A DNA stretch of 64,000 nt from an uncultured Blautia sp. (GCF_937880195.1 NZ_CALFLA010000042.1:1-64000); one strand, 5' to 3'. Positions 32,866-42,956 are shown, numbered from the stretch's first letter. The notes: generated by a model not told the origin, from the letters alone. Program-made: numbers and translations.

Positions 32866-33927
32866 ATGAAAAAGTGGGAAGCAAATATCCGCCGGGTGGA
32901 GCCGTATACTCCGGGAGAGCAGCCCTGCCAGCCGGACATGATCAAACTGAATACAAATGAAAACCCATATCCGCCTGCGCCGGGAGTAAGAGAGGCTCTG
33001 GCTGCAGTAAATACGGATGAGCTGAGACTTTACCCGGATCCGTCTGCAGACGTTCTTGTATCTGCCATAGCAAAGGCCTACGGCCTTAAAAAAGAACAGG
33101 TTTTTGTAGGGGTAGGCTCTGATGATGTTCTTGCAATGAGCTTTCTTACATTTTTTAACAGCGGCAGACCGATTCTTTTTCCGGATATTACATATTCTTT
33201 TTATGACGTATGGGCGGAGCTTTTTAAGATTCCCTATGAGCGTCCGGCTTTGGATGAGAATTTTCATATAAGGAAAAGCGACTATTTCCGGGAAAACGGA
33301 GGAATCATTTTTCCCAATCCCAATGCTCCAACAGGGGTAGAAATGCCCCTTGAGGAGATCAAGGAGATCCTGGAGCATAACAGGGACGTAATTGTGATCG
33401 TAGACGAGGCCTATGTGGATTTTGGAGCGCAGTCAGCCGTTTCCCTTATCGACAGCTACGATAATCTTCTGGTGGTCCAGACATTTTCAAAATCAAGATC
33501 TCTGGCCGGAATGCGGATTGGCTTTGCCATGGGATGCCCGGAACTGATACATTATCTTAATGATGTAAAATATTCCTTTAATTCCTACACCATGGACAGA
33601 ACTGCCCTGGCGGCAGGAGTGGCAGCAATAAAGGACCAGGCGTATTTTGAAGAAACATGTAAAAAGATCATTGAGACAAGAGAATGGACAAAGAAAAAAC
33701 TAAAAGAACTGGGATTCCGGTTTGAGGATTCCAGGGCGAACTTTATCTTTGCCGCTCCGGGAAGCGCTTCGGCAAAAGAACTTTTTCAGGCGCTGAGGGA
33801 ACAACATATTTATGTGCGCTATTTCCCAAAAGGCAGGACGGCAGATTATCTGCGGATCACTGTGGGAACACAGGATGAAATGGAAAAGCTGATCTGTTTT
33901 TTGGAGAAATATCTGAAGCAAAAATAA
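32866..33927 (+). CDS. hisC: Histidinol-phosphate aminotransferase
   Basis: A 353-residue class I/II PLP aminotransferase. It has the N-terminal NTNENPYPP, the nucleotide-binding VGVGSDDVL near residue 82, NPNAPTG near 151, the DEAYVDFG strand near 180 and the Schiff-base Lys209 in TFSKSRSLAGMRIG. The reaction is imidazole-acetol phosphate plus glutamate to histidinol phosphate in histidine synthesis. It is outside a his operon here. GAGGAG precedes the start. A broader specificity (aromatic amino acids) cannot be excluded. Confidence 0.9.
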   Translation: MKKWEANIRRVEPYTPGEQPCQPDMIKLNTNENPYPPAPGVREALAAVNTDELRLYPDPSADVLVSAIAKAYGLKKEQVFVGVGSDDVLAMSFLTFFNSGRPILFPDITYSFYDVWAELFKIPYERPALDENFHIRKSDYFRENGGIIFPNPNAPTGVEMPLEEIKEILEHNRDVIVIVDEAYVDFGAQSAVSLIDSYDNLLVVQTFSKSRSLAGMRIGFAMGCPELIHYLNDVKYSFNSYTMDRTALAAGVAAIKDQAYFEETCKKIIETREWTKKKLKELGFRFEDSRANFIFAAPGSASAKELFQALREQHIYVRYFPKGRTADYLRITVGTQDEMEKLICFLEKYLKQK

Positions 33928-33949
33928 AAATATATCAATGGAGGTTTTA

Positions 33950-34450
33950 ATGGAAGTTTTAGTACAATGGTTTACCGAGAATCTGTCACAGTATATTTCA
34001 GAGGAGATGGTGGTCTTTATCATTTCCATGATACCGATCCTGGAGCTGAGAGGAGGACTTTTGGCAGCGTCTCTTCTGAAAATCCCGGCAATGACTGCGA
34101 TTCCTATCTGCATTTTGGGAAATATTATTCCGATTCCTTTTATTCTTCTGTTCATCAGAAAGATTTTTAAGCTGCTGAAAAAAACAAAACTTTTCCGCAG
34201 CCTGATCGAAAAACTTGAAAACCGCGCCATGGGAAAAAGCGACCAGATTAAGAGATATGAATTTTGGGGACTTTTGCTTTTTGTAGGTATTCCCCTTCCT
34301 GGAACAGGCGCATGGACAGGATCTCTGATTGCGTCCCTTCTGGAGATTGACATCAAAAAATCTTCTTTGGCTATTCTTGGAGGCATCATTATGGCTACAG
34401 TTATCATGTATGTGGTATCTTACGGCCTGTTAGGAAGCATCGTTCACTGA
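33950..34450 (+). CDS. COG2426-type small multidrug-export-like membrane protein
   Basis: A 166-residue membrane protein with about four to five helices. The N-terminal EEMVVFIISMIPILELRGG is the family hallmark, and GLLLFVGIPLPGTGAWTG occurs near residue 105. I use ATG 33950 because GGAGG sits between it and the earlier in-frame ATG 33938. The family is annotated as small multidrug export proteins without firm functional proof; it resembles DedA-like reentrant membrane proteins. It follows hisC closely and may share its transcript. Confidence 0.85.
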   Translation: MEVLVQWFTENLSQYISEEMVVFIISMIPILELRGGLLAASLLKIPAMTAIPICILGNIIPIPFILLFIRKIFKLLKKTKLFRSLIEKLENRAMGKSDQIKRYEFWGLLLFVGIPLPGTGAWTGSLIASLLEIDIKKSSLAILGGIIMATVIMYVVSYGLLGSIVH

Positions 34451-34459
34451 TGTTTATGA

Positions 34460-34490
34460 CTTTTCTTCCTTTCTGGACAGAAGAAAAGAA
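34460..34490 (+). other. Hairpin between the membrane protein and rho
   Basis: CTTTTCTTC pairs with GAAGAAAAG around 11-12 nt. There is no T-run after it, so it is a weak terminator at best. Confidence 0.4.
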
Positions 34491-34528
34491 GTGTGTTAAA
34501 ATAATTCTAAGAAATTTCTGCTTACCAA

Positions 34529-34610
34529 TAGGGCATCTGCCCTGAAGAAAAAACGGTTAAGGGCGGGGCGTAAGGCCCCTCCCATTCTGATGTTCATGTC
34601 GGTTCCGACA
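34529..34610 (+). ncRNA. Structured leader of rho (candidate regulatory RNA)
   Basis: Three stem-loops follow each other in the 250-bp gap before rho. AGGGCA/TGCCCT is at about 34529-34542. GGGCGGGGC pairs with GCCCCTCCC at 34561-34583 with one mismatch and a 5-nt loop. TGTCGG/CCGACA is at 34597-34610. This GC-rich block stands out from AT-rich surroundings. No known riboswitch family is recognised. Leader-based control of rho is known in other bacteria; here it is inference. Confidence 0.5.
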
Positions 34611-34697
34611 GAGTATCCCGTAAAGAAACAATGACATTCATTTATTGCATCCGGGCATTTCCGGTTATTAATTTTCAGAAAAGGCTGAGGGATTTTT

Positions 34698-36176
34698 ATG
34701 AGAGAAAAATACGAATCATTATCACTTACTACATTAAAGGAACTGGCCAAAGCAAGAGGACTGAAGGGGATCTCTGTTCTCAGGAAGCCGGAATTGATCC
34801 AGCGTATGCTTCAGGAGGATGAAAAGGAAGTAGCAGCGCCTTTGCGGGAAACAGGGGAGGCGGAAATAAAGGGAGACAGAGAAAACGACGGACGAAATAC
34901 AGCAGGCAGCGCCAGCCGTCAGGAAAACGGAGAACGCCAGGAGGGAAACCAAGCCAGATACCAGCAGCGCGTCAACAGGCAAAATAATTACGTGCAGGAA
35001 AACAGAGGCGGATATGAAGGCGGAATGTCTCAGGAAACAGCACAGCTTGACAGCGGCGAGAAGGCAAACGGAATCCTGGAGGTGCTTTCAGACGGTTATG
35101 GATTTATCCGCTGTGCAAACTACCTTCCGGGAGAAAATGACATTTATGTTTCTCCGGCTCAGATCCGAAGATTTAACCTGAAAACAGGAGATATCATTCA
35201 GGGAAATATCCGTATTAAGACCCAGGGAGAGAAGTTCAGCGCTCTTCTCTATGTGACGGCTATCAACGGTTTCCATCCAAGCGAGGGACAGAGAAGATAT
35301 AATTTTGAAGATATGACGCCTGTATTTCCTAATGAAAGAATGAGAATGGAGCGTCCGGGAGGCAGCGTTGCCATGCGTATCGTAGATCTGATCAGCCCTA
35401 TTGGTAAAGGTCAGAGAGGAATGATCGTTTCTCCTCCCAAGGCAGGAAAGACTACCCTTTTAAAGGATGTGGCAAAGTCCATTCTTCATAATAACCCGGA
35501 TATGCATCTGATCATTCTTCTGATCGATGAACGCCCGGAGGAAGTAACGGATATTAAAGAAGCCATTCAGGGCTCAAATGTGGAAGTGATCTATTCTACT
35601 TTTGACGAGCTTCCTGAGCATCATAAGAGAGTTTCAGAAATGGTGATCGAGCGCGCCCGCCGTTTGGTGGAACACAAAAAAGACGTAACGATCCTTCTGG
35701 ATTCTATTACCAGACTTGCAAGAGCCTATAATCTCTGCGTTCCGCCAAGCGGAAGAACTCTTTCAGGAGGTCTTGATCCGGCTGCTCTTCACATGCCTAA
35801 GAGGTTTTTTGGAGCGGCACGTAATATGAGAGAGGGAGGCAGTCTGACTATTCTGGCTACAGCTCTTGTTGATACAGGAAGCAAGATGGATGATGTGATC
35901 TATGAGGAGTTTAAGGGAACTGGAAATATGGAGCTTGTCCTTGACCGCAGATTACAGGAAAAACGTGTTTTCCCAGCCATTGATATCCAAAAATCAGGCA
36001 CAAGAAGAGAGGATCTTCTTCTTTCCAGAGACGAGCAGGAGGCAGTATACAGTATGCGTAAGGCCCTAAACAGCCTGAAGGCTGATGAGGCGGTGGAGCA
36101 GATCCTGAATATGTTCTCCAGAACACGATCCAACCGGGAATTTGTACTTTCTGCAAAAAAACAGAAATTTTCATAA
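34698..36176 (+). CDS. rho: Transcription termination factor Rho
   Basis: A 492-residue hexameric RNA helicase. A Rho_N (SAP-like) domain fills residues 1-40. A Gln/Asn/Arg/Gly-rich low-complexity insert (about 45-120), typical of some Firmicute and actinobacterial Rho, separates it from the RNA-binding cold-shock-like domain ([14 protein letters not shown] near 127). The RecA-like motor has P-loop PPKAGKTT at 247-254 and [12 protein letters not shown] near 275. The Q- and R-loop region includes [12 protein letters not shown] and the [20 protein letters not shown] block. It terminates transcripts and has a structured leader of its own. Confidence 0.96.
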   Translation: MREKYESLSLTTLKELAKARGLKGISVLRKPELIQRMLQEDEKEVAAPLRETGEAEIKGDRENDGRNTAGSASRQENGERQEGNQARYQQRVNRQNNYVQENRGGYEGGMSQETAQLDSGEKANGILEVLSDGYGFIRCANYLPGENDIYVSPAQIRRFNLKTGDIIQGNIRIKTQGEKFSALLYVTAINGFHPSEGQRRYNFEDMTPVFPNERMRMERPGGSVAMRIVDLISPIGKGQRGMIVSPPKAGKTTLLKDVAKSILHNNPDMHLIILLIDERPEEVTDIKEAIQGSNVEVIYSTFDELPEHHKRVSEMVIERARRLVEHKKDVTILLDSITRLARAYNLCVPPSGRTLSGGLDPAALHMPKRFFGAARNMREGGSLTILATALVDTGSKMDDVIYEEFKGTGNMELVLDRRLQEKRVFPAIDIQKSGTRREDLLLSRDEQEAVYSMRKALNSLKADEAVEQILNMFSRTRSNREFVLSAKKQKFS

Positions 36177-36181
36177 ACAGC

Positions 36182-36210
36182 TTGCATTTACTATAGGGGT
36201 ATGTTATAAT
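36182..36210 (+). promoter_or_regulatory. Promoter of rpmE
   Basis: TTGCAT at 36182-36187, 17 bp, TATAAT at 36205-36210, about 80 bp before the start codon. Confidence 0.75.
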
Positions 36211-36230
36211 CAGAAAGCTGTAAAGTAGTA

Positions 36231-36252
36231 AATTCGTCTAATCAGATACGAA
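36231..36252 (+). other. Hairpin in the rpmE leader
   Basis: ATTCGT pairs with ACGAAT in the 5' UTR. L31 leaders in Firmicutes are known to bind their own protein; whether this hairpin belongs to that class is inference. Confidence 0.35.
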
Positions 36253-36288
36253 TAGAAAATAATTAAAATATACAGAGAGGTGAAAATC

Positions 36289-36492
36289 ATGCGCGAAGGA
36301 ATCCATCCGAACTATCATCAGGCAACTGTTACCTGTAACTGTGGAAACACATTTGTAACTGGTTCTACAAAAGAAGATATCCATGTGGAAATCTGCTCCA
36401 AGTGCCATCCGTTCTATACTGGACAGCAGAAGGCTGCTCAGGCTCGCGGACGTATTGACAAGTTCAACAGAAAATACGGTTTAAACAAATAA
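36289..36492 (+). CDS. rpmE: 50S ribosomal protein L31
   Basis: A 67-residue ribosomal protein of the zinc-binding (C+) type. Cysteines occur as CNC at residues 16-18 and CSKC around 36-39. It begins [10 protein letters not shown] behind GAGAGGTG and ends with the basic [11 protein letters not shown] signature. It has its own promoter and is followed by a strong terminator. The zinc form implies that zinc-free paralogues, if any, are elsewhere. Confidence 0.97.
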   Translation: MREGIHPNYHQATVTCNCGNTFVTGSTKEDIHVEICSKCHPFYTGQQKAAQARGRIDKFNRKYGLNK

Positions 36493-36516
36493 TTAAACAA
36501 TATGGGTAATGAGAGT

Positions 36517-36556
36517 ACAGGTTGAGGTTGGGAAATCTCAACCTGTCTTTGCTTTT
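36517..36556 (+). terminator. Intrinsic terminator after rpmE
   Basis: ACAGGTTGAG pairs with CTCAACCTGT over 10 bp, followed by CTTTGCTTTT. Confidence 0.85.
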
Positions 36557-36571
36557 ACGACGGAGAATATT

Positions 36572-37564
36572 ATGCAGAACAGATCATCAAATATTGGCGG
36601 GCAGGCGGTTATGGAAGGAATCATGATGCGCCACAAGGACAAGTATTCCATTGCTGTGCGCCGACCTGACGGAGGAATTGAACTTAAGGTAGAAGATTAT
36701 AAATGCACCTTTGGAAAAGCGGCTTTTCTTCGTAAGCCGATCATCCGGGGAGTAGTCAGCTTTGTGGACAGTCTTGTGGTGGGAACCAAATGTCTGATGT
36801 ACTCCGCAGAGATCGCAGGGGACGAAGAGGACGAGCAGGAAAATAAAAAAAAGGCACATCTCACAGAGGAGGAAAAACAGGCTGCCAAGGCAAAAGAGGA
36901 CAGGCAGTTTAAGTGGCTTCTCTATGGAACAGTGGCAGTTTCCATTGTGGTGTCTGTTCTTGCTTTTATGCTGCTTCCCTATGCTCTGGCCAGTCTTTTG
37001 AGAAAGGTAGGAGCTTCTGAGGTGGTTGTCACTGTAGCGGAGGCTTTTGTAAGGCTGGCGCTGTTTACAGGATATATGCTTTTGATCTCCAGGCTGAAAG
37101 ATATCCAGAGAACCTTTATGTATCACGGGGCAGAACATAAATGTATCAACTGTATCGAACATGGAATGCCTCTTACTGTAGAGAATGTAATGAAAAGCTC
37201 AAAACAGCATAAACGCTGCGGGACAAGTTTTTTGTTTCTTGTTATGCTTGTGAGTATTTTTCTTCATTTTATTTTTGTACTGGTTCCTTTTTATTGGGTA
37301 AGGCTTCTGGGACGTCTTCTTATGGTTCCTGTTGTTGCAGGAATTTCCTTTGAAATGATCCAGTGGGCAGGAAGATCAGAAAGTCCGGTGGCAGATTTCT
37401 TCAGCAAGCCGGGGCTGGCTATGCAGAAGCTGACTACCATCGAACCGGATGAAAGCATGGTGGAGGTTGCTATTGCAGCTGTAGAGGCTGTGTTTGACTG
37501 GAAGGCATACCTGAAAGAGGAATTTGGCTGGGAGCCGGAGGAAGAAGCAAATGAAAACTCTTGA
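36572..37564 (+). CDS. yqhQ: DUF1385 family protein YqhQ
   Basis: A 330-residue integral membrane protein. The hallmark IGGQAVMEGIMMRH lies at the N-terminus, followed by a hydrophilic loop with Lys/Glu-rich residues about 95-125. Several helices follow, and YHGAEHKCINCIEHG lies mid-protein with conserved His and Cys. I use ATG 36572 (CGGAGAAT upstream). In Firmicutes yqhQ usually sits next to prmC/prfA or efp, as here. Its precise role is unknown. It overlaps prmC by 14 bp. Confidence 0.92.
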   Translation: MQNRSSNIGGQAVMEGIMMRHKDKYSIAVRRPDGGIELKVEDYKCTFGKAAFLRKPIIRGVVSFVDSLVVGTKCLMYSAEIAGDEEDEQENKKKAHLTEEEKQAAKAKEDRQFKWLLYGTVAVSIVVSVLAFMLLPYALASLLRKVGASEVVVTVAEAFVRLALFTGYMLLISRLKDIQRTFMYHGAEHKCINCIEHGMPLTVENVMKSSKQHKRCGTSFLFLVMLVSIFLHFIFVLVPFYWVRLLGRLLMVPVVAGISFEMIQWAGRSESPVADFFSKPGLAMQKLTTIEPDESMVEVAIAAVEAVFDWKAYLKEEFGWEPEEEANENS

Positions 37565-38423
37565 AGCATTGCTTAGGGAGGGGAGCTGCGCTCTTGAGGC
37601 TGCGCATATAGAGGAAGCCAGGTTGGACGCCTGGCTTCTTCTGGAATATGTGACAGGCAGAAACAGGGCGTGGTACTTTGCCCACAGTGACGAACCGGCA
37701 GACGAACAAACCCAACAGAAATATATGGAGCTTTGCAGGAAACGCAGGGAGCATATCCCTTTGCAGCATTTGACCGGGAGCGCCTGTTTTATGGGCTATG
37801 ATTTTTTTGTGGATCAGCATGTTCTTGTGCCAAGGCAGGATACAGAGTGTCTGGTGGAGGAAGGATTAAAACTTCTGAAAGGCAGGGAGAATCCGCGGAT
37901 CCTTGATATGTGTACGGGATCAGGCTGTATTCTTCTCAGTATGCTAAAGGAAATTCCAGAAGCATCAGGAACCGGGGCGGATCTTTCTGAGGAAGCCCTT
38001 GTTGTGGCAGAGCGGAACAGAAAAAGCCTGAATGTGGGAGAACGGGCGCTTTTTGTAAAAAGCGACATTTTTTCCAGTGAATATTTTATGCAAAACAGTG
38101 GCAGAGAACTGCCGGAATATGATATGCTTATTTCAAACCCACCATATATTGCAACCGCAGAGATTGAGAAGCTGATGGAGGAAGTACGGCTCCATGATCC
38201 TTACATGGCGTTGGACGGCAGAGAAGACGGACTGTATTTTTACCGCCGGATCACAAAGGAGTGCAGCCCTTATTTAAAATCAGGAGGATGGCTTCTTTAT
38301 GAGATCGGATATGACCAGGGAGCTTCTGTATCAGAGATCATGGATGAAGCCGGATTTAGTAATATAGAAGTAAAGAAGGATCTTGCAGGTCTTGACCGTG
38401 TTGTAATAGGAAAGAGGAAATAA
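37551..38423 (+). CDS. prmC: Release-factor glutamine methyltransferase PrmC
   Basis: A 290-residue SAM-dependent methyltransferase that modifies the GGQ glutamine of peptide release factors. An N-terminal helical domain (1-90) is followed by VPRQDTE near 93-99, the SAM site DMCTGSGCI near 119-127 and the catalytic NPPY at 196-199. I use ATG 37551 (GGAGGAAG upstream) rather than an earlier in-frame start. It is directly upstream of prfA, its substrate, the classical pairing. Confidence 0.95.
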   Translation: MKTLEALLREGSCALEAAHIEEARLDAWLLLEYVTGRNRAWYFAHSDEPADEQTQQKYMELCRKRREHIPLQHLTGSACFMGYDFFVDQHVLVPRQDTECLVEEGLKLLKGRENPRILDMCTGSGCILLSMLKEIPEASGTGADLSEEALVVAERNRKSLNVGERALFVKSDIFSSEYFMQNSGRELPEYDMLISNPPYIATAEIEKLMEEVRLHDPYMALDGREDGLYFYRRITKECSPYLKSGGWLLYEIGYDQGASVSEIMDEAGFSNIEVKKDLAGLDRVVIGKRK

Positions 38424-38448
38424 AGAGGATTATTTCAGGAGGAACAGA

Positions 38449-39522
38449 ATGTTTGATAAATTGGAGGATCTGTTGATCCGTTTTGACGAGGTTCTTAATG
38501 AACTGGGCGAACCGGGGGTTACAGATAACCAGGAGCGTTTTCAGAAACTTATGAAGGAGCAGAGCGATCTGCAGCCGATCGTAGACGCTTACAGGGAATA
38601 CAAGGAGAATAAAGAAACCATTAAGGACAGCCTTTCCATGTTGGAAGAGGAAAAGGATGAGGAAATGCGGGAAATGCTGAAGGAAGAGCTTTCCGATGCA
38701 AAGAAGCGGGTAGAGGAACTGGAGCATGAGATCAAGATCCTGCTTCTTCCCAAAGACCCTAATGACAGCAAAAACGTAATCGTGGAGATCCGCGCCGGAG
38801 CCGGCGGAGACGAGGCGGCGCTTTTTGCAGCGGAAATCTATCGGATGTATGTGAAGTACGCAGAAAGTCTTCGCTGGAAAACAGAGATGATGAGCCTGAA
38901 TGAAAACGGAATCGGCGGTTTCAAGGAAGTTACCTTTATGATCCAGGGACAGGGGGCGTACTCCCGTCTGAAATACGAAAGCGGCGTACACCGTGTCCAG
39001 CGTGTACCGGAAACAGAATCAGGAGGAAGGATCCATACTTCTACCTGTACAGTGGCTATTATGCCGGAGGCAGAAGAGATCGACTTCCATCTGGATATGA
39101 ACGACTGTAAGTTTGACGTGTTCCGCGCGTCGGGAAACGGCGGCCAGTGCGTCAATACCACAGACTCTGCCGTGCGTCTGACCCATATCCCTACAGGAAT
39201 TGTAATATCCTGCCAGGATGAAAAATCCCAGCTTAAAAATAAGGACAAGGCTTTAAAAGTGCTTCGTTCCCGTCTTTATGAGATGGAGATCGCCAAGCAG
39301 CATGATGCGGAAGCGGAAGCAAGAAGAAGCCAGATAGGAACAGGAGACCGTTCTGAAAAGATCCGTACTTACAATTTCCCTCAGGGACGTGTGACAGACC
39401 ACCGTATCAAACTTACCCTTCACCGTCTGGACAGCATTCTTGGAGGCGACCTTTCAGAGGTGATCGACAGTCTCATTGCAGCGGATCAGGCAGCCAAGCT
39501 TGCTAACCTCAATGAGGAATAA
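38449..39522 (+). CDS. prfA: Peptide chain release factor 1
   Basis: A 357-residue class I release factor reading UAA and UAG. The codon-recognition tripeptide at 187-189 is PET (the PxT motif of RF1), and the catalytic GGQ is at 231-233 inside [13 protein letters not shown]. An N-terminal coiled coil covers residues 1-100. Stop-codon triggered peptide release occurs on the ribosome. It follows prmC by 25 bp with AGGAGG ahead of its ATG. Confidence 0.97.
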   Translation: MFDKLEDLLIRFDEVLNELGEPGVTDNQERFQKLMKEQSDLQPIVDAYREYKENKETIKDSLSMLEEEKDEEMREMLKEELSDAKKRVEELEHEIKILLLPKDPNDSKNVIVEIRAGAGGDEAALFAAEIYRMYVKYAESLRWKTEMMSLNENGIGGFKEVTFMIQGQGAYSRLKYESGVHRVQRVPETESGGRIHTSTCTVAIMPEAEEIDFHLDMNDCKFDVFRASGNGGQCVNTTDSAVRLTHIPTGIVISCQDEKSQLKNKDKALKVLRSRLYEMEIAKQHDAEAEARRSQIGTGDRSEKIRTYNFPQGRVTDHRIKLTLHRLDSILGGDLSEVIDSLIAADQAAKLANLNEE

Positions 39523-39570
39523 AAAAGGTAGCTATAGTTTAATTACAGAAATAAAATGAAGGAGAATGAA

Positions 39571-40488
39571 ATGAAAAAAACAGCACTTGTAATCATGGCA
39601 GCAGGAATCGGAAGCCGCTTTGGAAAGGGAATCAAGCAGCTTGCGCCAGTAGGACCCAACGGAGAGATTATCATGGACTATTCCATTCATGACGCTCTTG
39701 AGGCTGGCTTTAACAAAGTGGTATTTATTATCCGTAAGGATATCGAAGAGGAATTCCGCTCTGTGATCGGAAACAAAATTGAGAAAATCACAGAAGTAGA
39801 ATATGCCTTCCAGGCTCTGGAAGATCTTCCGCAGGGCTTTGAAAAGCCGGAAGACAGAACAAAACCCTGGGGAACAGGACAGGCTGTTCTTGCTGCAAAG
39901 AAGGTGCTTTCCGAGCCGTTTATGGTAATCAATGCAGACGATTACTACGGAAAAGAAGCATATGTTAAAGTTCATGATTATCTTATCCAGGATCAGCCTG
40001 AGGACGGAGTTCTTCACATCTGTATGGCGGGCTTCCGACTTGGAAATACATTGAGCGACAATGGAAGCGTCACAAGAGGAATCTGCCATATTGAGAACGG
40101 CGCTCTTGTAGGTGTGACAGAAACTCATGATATTTATAAAACAGAATCCGGCGCAGAAACAAGAAGCGACGATGGAAAGGCTACTGCTCTTGACGTCAAC
40201 AACCTTGTTTCCATGAATATGTGGGGACTGACTCCGGCGTTTATGGACGTTCTGGAAAAGGGATTTGTGGAATTTCTCACAGATATCCAGCCGGGAGACA
40301 TCAAAAAAGAATATCTGCTTCCAGAAATGATAGATCGTCTGATCAAATCCGGAAAGGCAAAGGTAGATGTTCTGGATACAAAGGACACCTGGTTTGGAGT
40401 GACTTATCAGGAGGATAAGGCTTCTGTAACAGCAGCCTTTGAGAAGCTGGTGAAGGACGGAGTATATCCTGAAAATCTTTATAAATAA
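39571..40488 (+). CDS. Sugar nucleotidyltransferase-like protein
   Basis: A 305-residue NTP-transferase-fold protein. The nucleotide-binding loop is VIMAAGIGSRFG with Lys/Gln at KQLAPVG, and the metal-binding strand is MVINADDYYGKEA near residue 115. The C-terminal part has KKEYLLPEMID and DTWFGVTYQED. It likely activates a sugar-1-phosphate or similar cell-surface precursor. The exact sugar is unknown. AAGGAGAAT lies 6-12 bp before ATG 39571; an in-frame ATG at 39556 is less well placed. It precedes glmM, consistent with cell-wall sugar metabolism. Confidence 0.85.
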   Translation: MKKTALVIMAAGIGSRFGKGIKQLAPVGPNGEIIMDYSIHDALEAGFNKVVFIIRKDIEEEFRSVIGNKIEKITEVEYAFQALEDLPQGFEKPEDRTKPWGTGQAVLAAKKVLSEPFMVINADDYYGKEAYVKVHDYLIQDQPEDGVLHICMAGFRLGNTLSDNGSVTRGICHIENGALVGVTETHDIYKTESGAETRSDDGKATALDVNNLVSMNMWGLTPAFMDVLEKGFVEFLTDIQPGDIKKEYLLPEMIDRLIKSGKAKVDVLDTKDTWFGVTYQEDKASVTAAFEKLVKDGVYPENLYK

Positions 40489-40534
40489 GAGAAATCTTAA
40501 GCTGCCTGCAGCTCAGGCAAAAGGAGGAATTATT

Positions 40535-41881
40535 ATGGGAAAATATTTTGGAACAGACGGATTTCGAGGCGAGGCAAATGTACAGCTTACTGTAGACCAT
40601 GCTTTTAAGGTTGGACGTTATGTGGGCTGGTATTACGGACGGGAACATAAGGCAAAGATCGTGATCGGCAAGGATACCAGAAGAAGCAGCTACATGTTTG
40701 AGTATGCGCTTGTAGCAGGCCTGACTGCTTCCGGGGCAGACGCCTACCTTCTCCATGTAACAACAACTCCAAGCGTTTCTTATGTGGTACGTACAGAAGA
40801 TTTTGACTGCGGAATTATGATCTCTGCAAGCCACAATCCTTTTAACGATAACGGCATCAAACTTCTTAACGGAAACGGACAGAAGATCGAAGCGGAGATC
40901 GAGGCAAGGATCGAAGCGTATCTGGACGGCAAGCTGGAGGATCTTCCTCTGGCAACAGGAGCAGATATTGGAAGAACTGTAGACTTTGCTTCTGGAAGAA
41001 ACCGTTATATCGGCTATCTGATCTCTATTCCATGCCGCGATTTCAAGAACATCCGGGTAGGTCTGGACTGTTCCAACGGAAGTTCTTCCGCTATTGCCAA
41101 GAGTGTATTTGACGCCCTTCGGGCAAAGACTTATGTGATCAATGATGATCCTGACGGAACAAACATCAATACCAACTGCGGTTCTACCCATATCGAGGTA
41201 CTGCAGAGATATGTGCTGGAAAAGGGACTGGATATTGGTTTTGCCTATGACGGAGACGCTGACCGCTGCATTGCCGTAGACCACAGAGGAAATATCATTG
41301 ACGGCGATAAGATCATGTATGTATGCGGCAAATATCTGAAGGAACAGGGAAGATTGAACGGAAATACAGTAGTAACTACTGTAATGTCCAATATGGGGCT
41401 TTACAAGGCTTTGGAAAAAGAAGGAATCGACTACGAGCAGACAGCAGTGGGAGATAAATACGTGGCGGAAAATATGCTGGAAAATAATTACAGTATTGGC
41501 GGAGAGCAGTCAGGACATATTATTTTCAGTAAATACGCTGCAACAGGCGACGGAATCCTTACTTCCCTTATGCTTATGGAAGCATGCGTGGAGAAAAAGG
41601 CAACCCTCTGCGACCTTGCAAAGGAAATGAAGGTTTATCCCCAGATCCTCCGCAACGTTCGCGTGGCAGACAAAATAGCGGCAAGAGAGAACCCGAGAGT
41701 AAAAGAAGCCGTAGAGGCTGCGGCAAGAGCTTTGGGAACAGACGGAAGGATCCTTGTAAGAGAAAGCGGTACAGAGCCGCTGATCCGTGTTATGGTAGAA
41801 GCCGGAACAGAGGAAATCTGCGCAGAGCATGTGGACCGGGTAGTAAAGGTGATTGAATCAGAAGGTCTTATTGTAGAATAA
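40535..41881 (+). CDS. glmM: Phosphoglucosamine mutase
   Basis: A 448-residue alpha-D-phosphohexomutase. It begins MGKYFGTDGFRGEAN, the GlmM-specific start. The catalytic serine is Ser99 in MISASHNPFNDNG, the metal-binding loop is DGDADRC near residue 240, and the sugar-phosphate loop is RESGTEPLIRVM near 410. It converts glucosamine-6-phosphate to glucosamine-1-phosphate on the route to UDP-GlcNAc and peptidoglycan. AAAGGAGG precedes the start. Confidence 0.96.
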   Translation: MGKYFGTDGFRGEANVQLTVDHAFKVGRYVGWYYGREHKAKIVIGKDTRRSSYMFEYALVAGLTASGADAYLLHVTTTPSVSYVVRTEDFDCGIMISASHNPFNDNGIKLLNGNGQKIEAEIEARIEAYLDGKLEDLPLATGADIGRTVDFASGRNRYIGYLISIPCRDFKNIRVGLDCSNGSSSAIAKSVFDALRAKTYVINDDPDGTNINTNCGSTHIEVLQRYVLEKGLDIGFAYDGDADRCIAVDHRGNIIDGDKIMYVCGKYLKEQGRLNGNTVVTTVMSNMGLYKALEKEGIDYEQTAVGDKYVAENMLENNYSIGGEQSGHIIFSKYAATGDGILTSLMLMEACVEKKATLCDLAKEMKVYPQILRNVRVADKIAARENPRVKEAVEAAARALGTDGRILVRESGTEPLIRVMVEAGTEEICAEHVDRVVKVIESEGLIVE

Positions 41882-41890
41882 GGAAGATAC

Positions 41891-42955
41891 ATGAATACAA
41901 AAAAAATTGGACGGATGCTTGCGGTATGCCTGGGAACAGTTCTTCTTGCAGGCTGCGGAGGCGAAAAACAGAATACTTACAACCAGGCAGAGGAAAATCT
42001 GGAACTGGGAAATTATCAGGAGGCGCTGGAGGGATATGAGGATTCTGTCTCATCAGGCTACAAAACCACAGAATCTTTAAGAGGAGCAGGAATCGCCAGA
42101 CTTCGTATGGGAGATTATCAGGGGGCGGTTGATTCCTTTACCCAGGCTCTGAAAAGCGACAAAAAAGCAGGAAAATCCCTAAGGCAGGATATAATTTCCT
42201 ACCGGGCAACTGCGTCGCTTAAAGCAGGCCTTCTGGATGACGCTATGGCTGACTGCCAGACCTTGACTTCTGATTATTCTATGACAGCGGACACTTACTT
42301 TCTTACAGGAAGCGTGGCTCTTGCCATGGACGGCTATGACGAGGCTGCGTCTAATTTTGAGAATGCCTATGGAGAGAAGCCGGATTATGAAATGGCTCTT
42401 CGCATTTATGAGGCCTATGCAGGACAGGACATGGAGGCTGACGGTACAAGATACCTGGAGGCTATTCTTGAGACAGCGCCTAAAAAGGCTGAGGATTACT
42501 GTGAGCGGGGACGCATCTATTATTATATGGATGATTATGACAATGCCCAAAAAGAGCTGACAAAGGCAGCCGAAAAGGGAAGCTCTGAGGCCGAACTTCT
42601 TTTAGGGGCAGTCTGCCTTGCCAAGGGTGATACGGCTGCAGCCCGTTCTATGTATCAGGATTATCTGAACCTGGAAGCGAGCAGTAAGGCTCCCGGATAT
42701 AATGGAATGGCTCTCTGCGACCTGAAAGACGGAGATGCTGACAGCGCTCTTGCCAATATTGCCAAGGGGCTGGAAACGGCGGACATAGATGAAATGCAGG
42801 ATCTTCTTTTCAACCAGATTGCCGCTTATGAGAAAAAAATGGATTTTGCTTCAGCTCTTTCAAAGGCGCAGGAATATGTAAAAATGTATCCAGATGACAA
42901 GGAGGCTCAGAGGGAGCTGACATTCCTTCAGTCCAGAGCAGGTACAGGAGAGTAG
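41891..42955 (+). CDS. TPR-repeat lipoprotein
   Basis: A 354-residue exported lipoprotein with a clear lipobox LAGC (Cys22). The rest is made of tetratricopeptide helices; recognisable repeats include LELGNYQEALEGYEDS, MGDYQGAVDSFTQAL, MDGYDEAASNFENAY and MDDYDNAQKELTKA. TPR proteins act as protein-interaction scaffolds; the partner is unknown. It starts 9 bp after glmM and ends 1 bp before hflX, so it belongs to the same transcript. Confidence 0.88.
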   Translation: MNTKKIGRMLAVCLGTVLLAGCGGEKQNTYNQAEENLELGNYQEALEGYEDSVSSGYKTTESLRGAGIARLRMGDYQGAVDSFTQALKSDKKAGKSLRQDIISYRATASLKAGLLDDAMADCQTLTSDYSMTADTYFLTGSVALAMDGYDEAASNFENAYGEKPDYEMALRIYEAYAGQDMEADGTRYLEAILETAPKKAEDYCERGRIYYYMDDYDNAQKELTKAAEKGSSEAELLLGAVCLAKGDTAAARSMYQDYLNLEASSKAPGYNGMALCDLKDGDADSALANIAKGLETADIDEMQDLLFNQIAAYEKKMDFASALSKAQEYVKMYPDDKEAQRELTFLQSRAGTGE

Positions 42956-42956
42956 T

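Noticed and set aside
36509-36571. Upstream extension of YqhQ
   Set aside because: The in-frame start at 36509 lies before the rpmE terminator, and the encoded segment is outside the conserved family start at ATG 36572.
39532-40128. Long minus-strand open frame (198 codons) over the nucleotidyltransferase gene
   Set aside because: It lies fully antisense to a well-conserved gene, has no ribosome site and its translation is compositionally odd (Ser/Cys/Phe rich).
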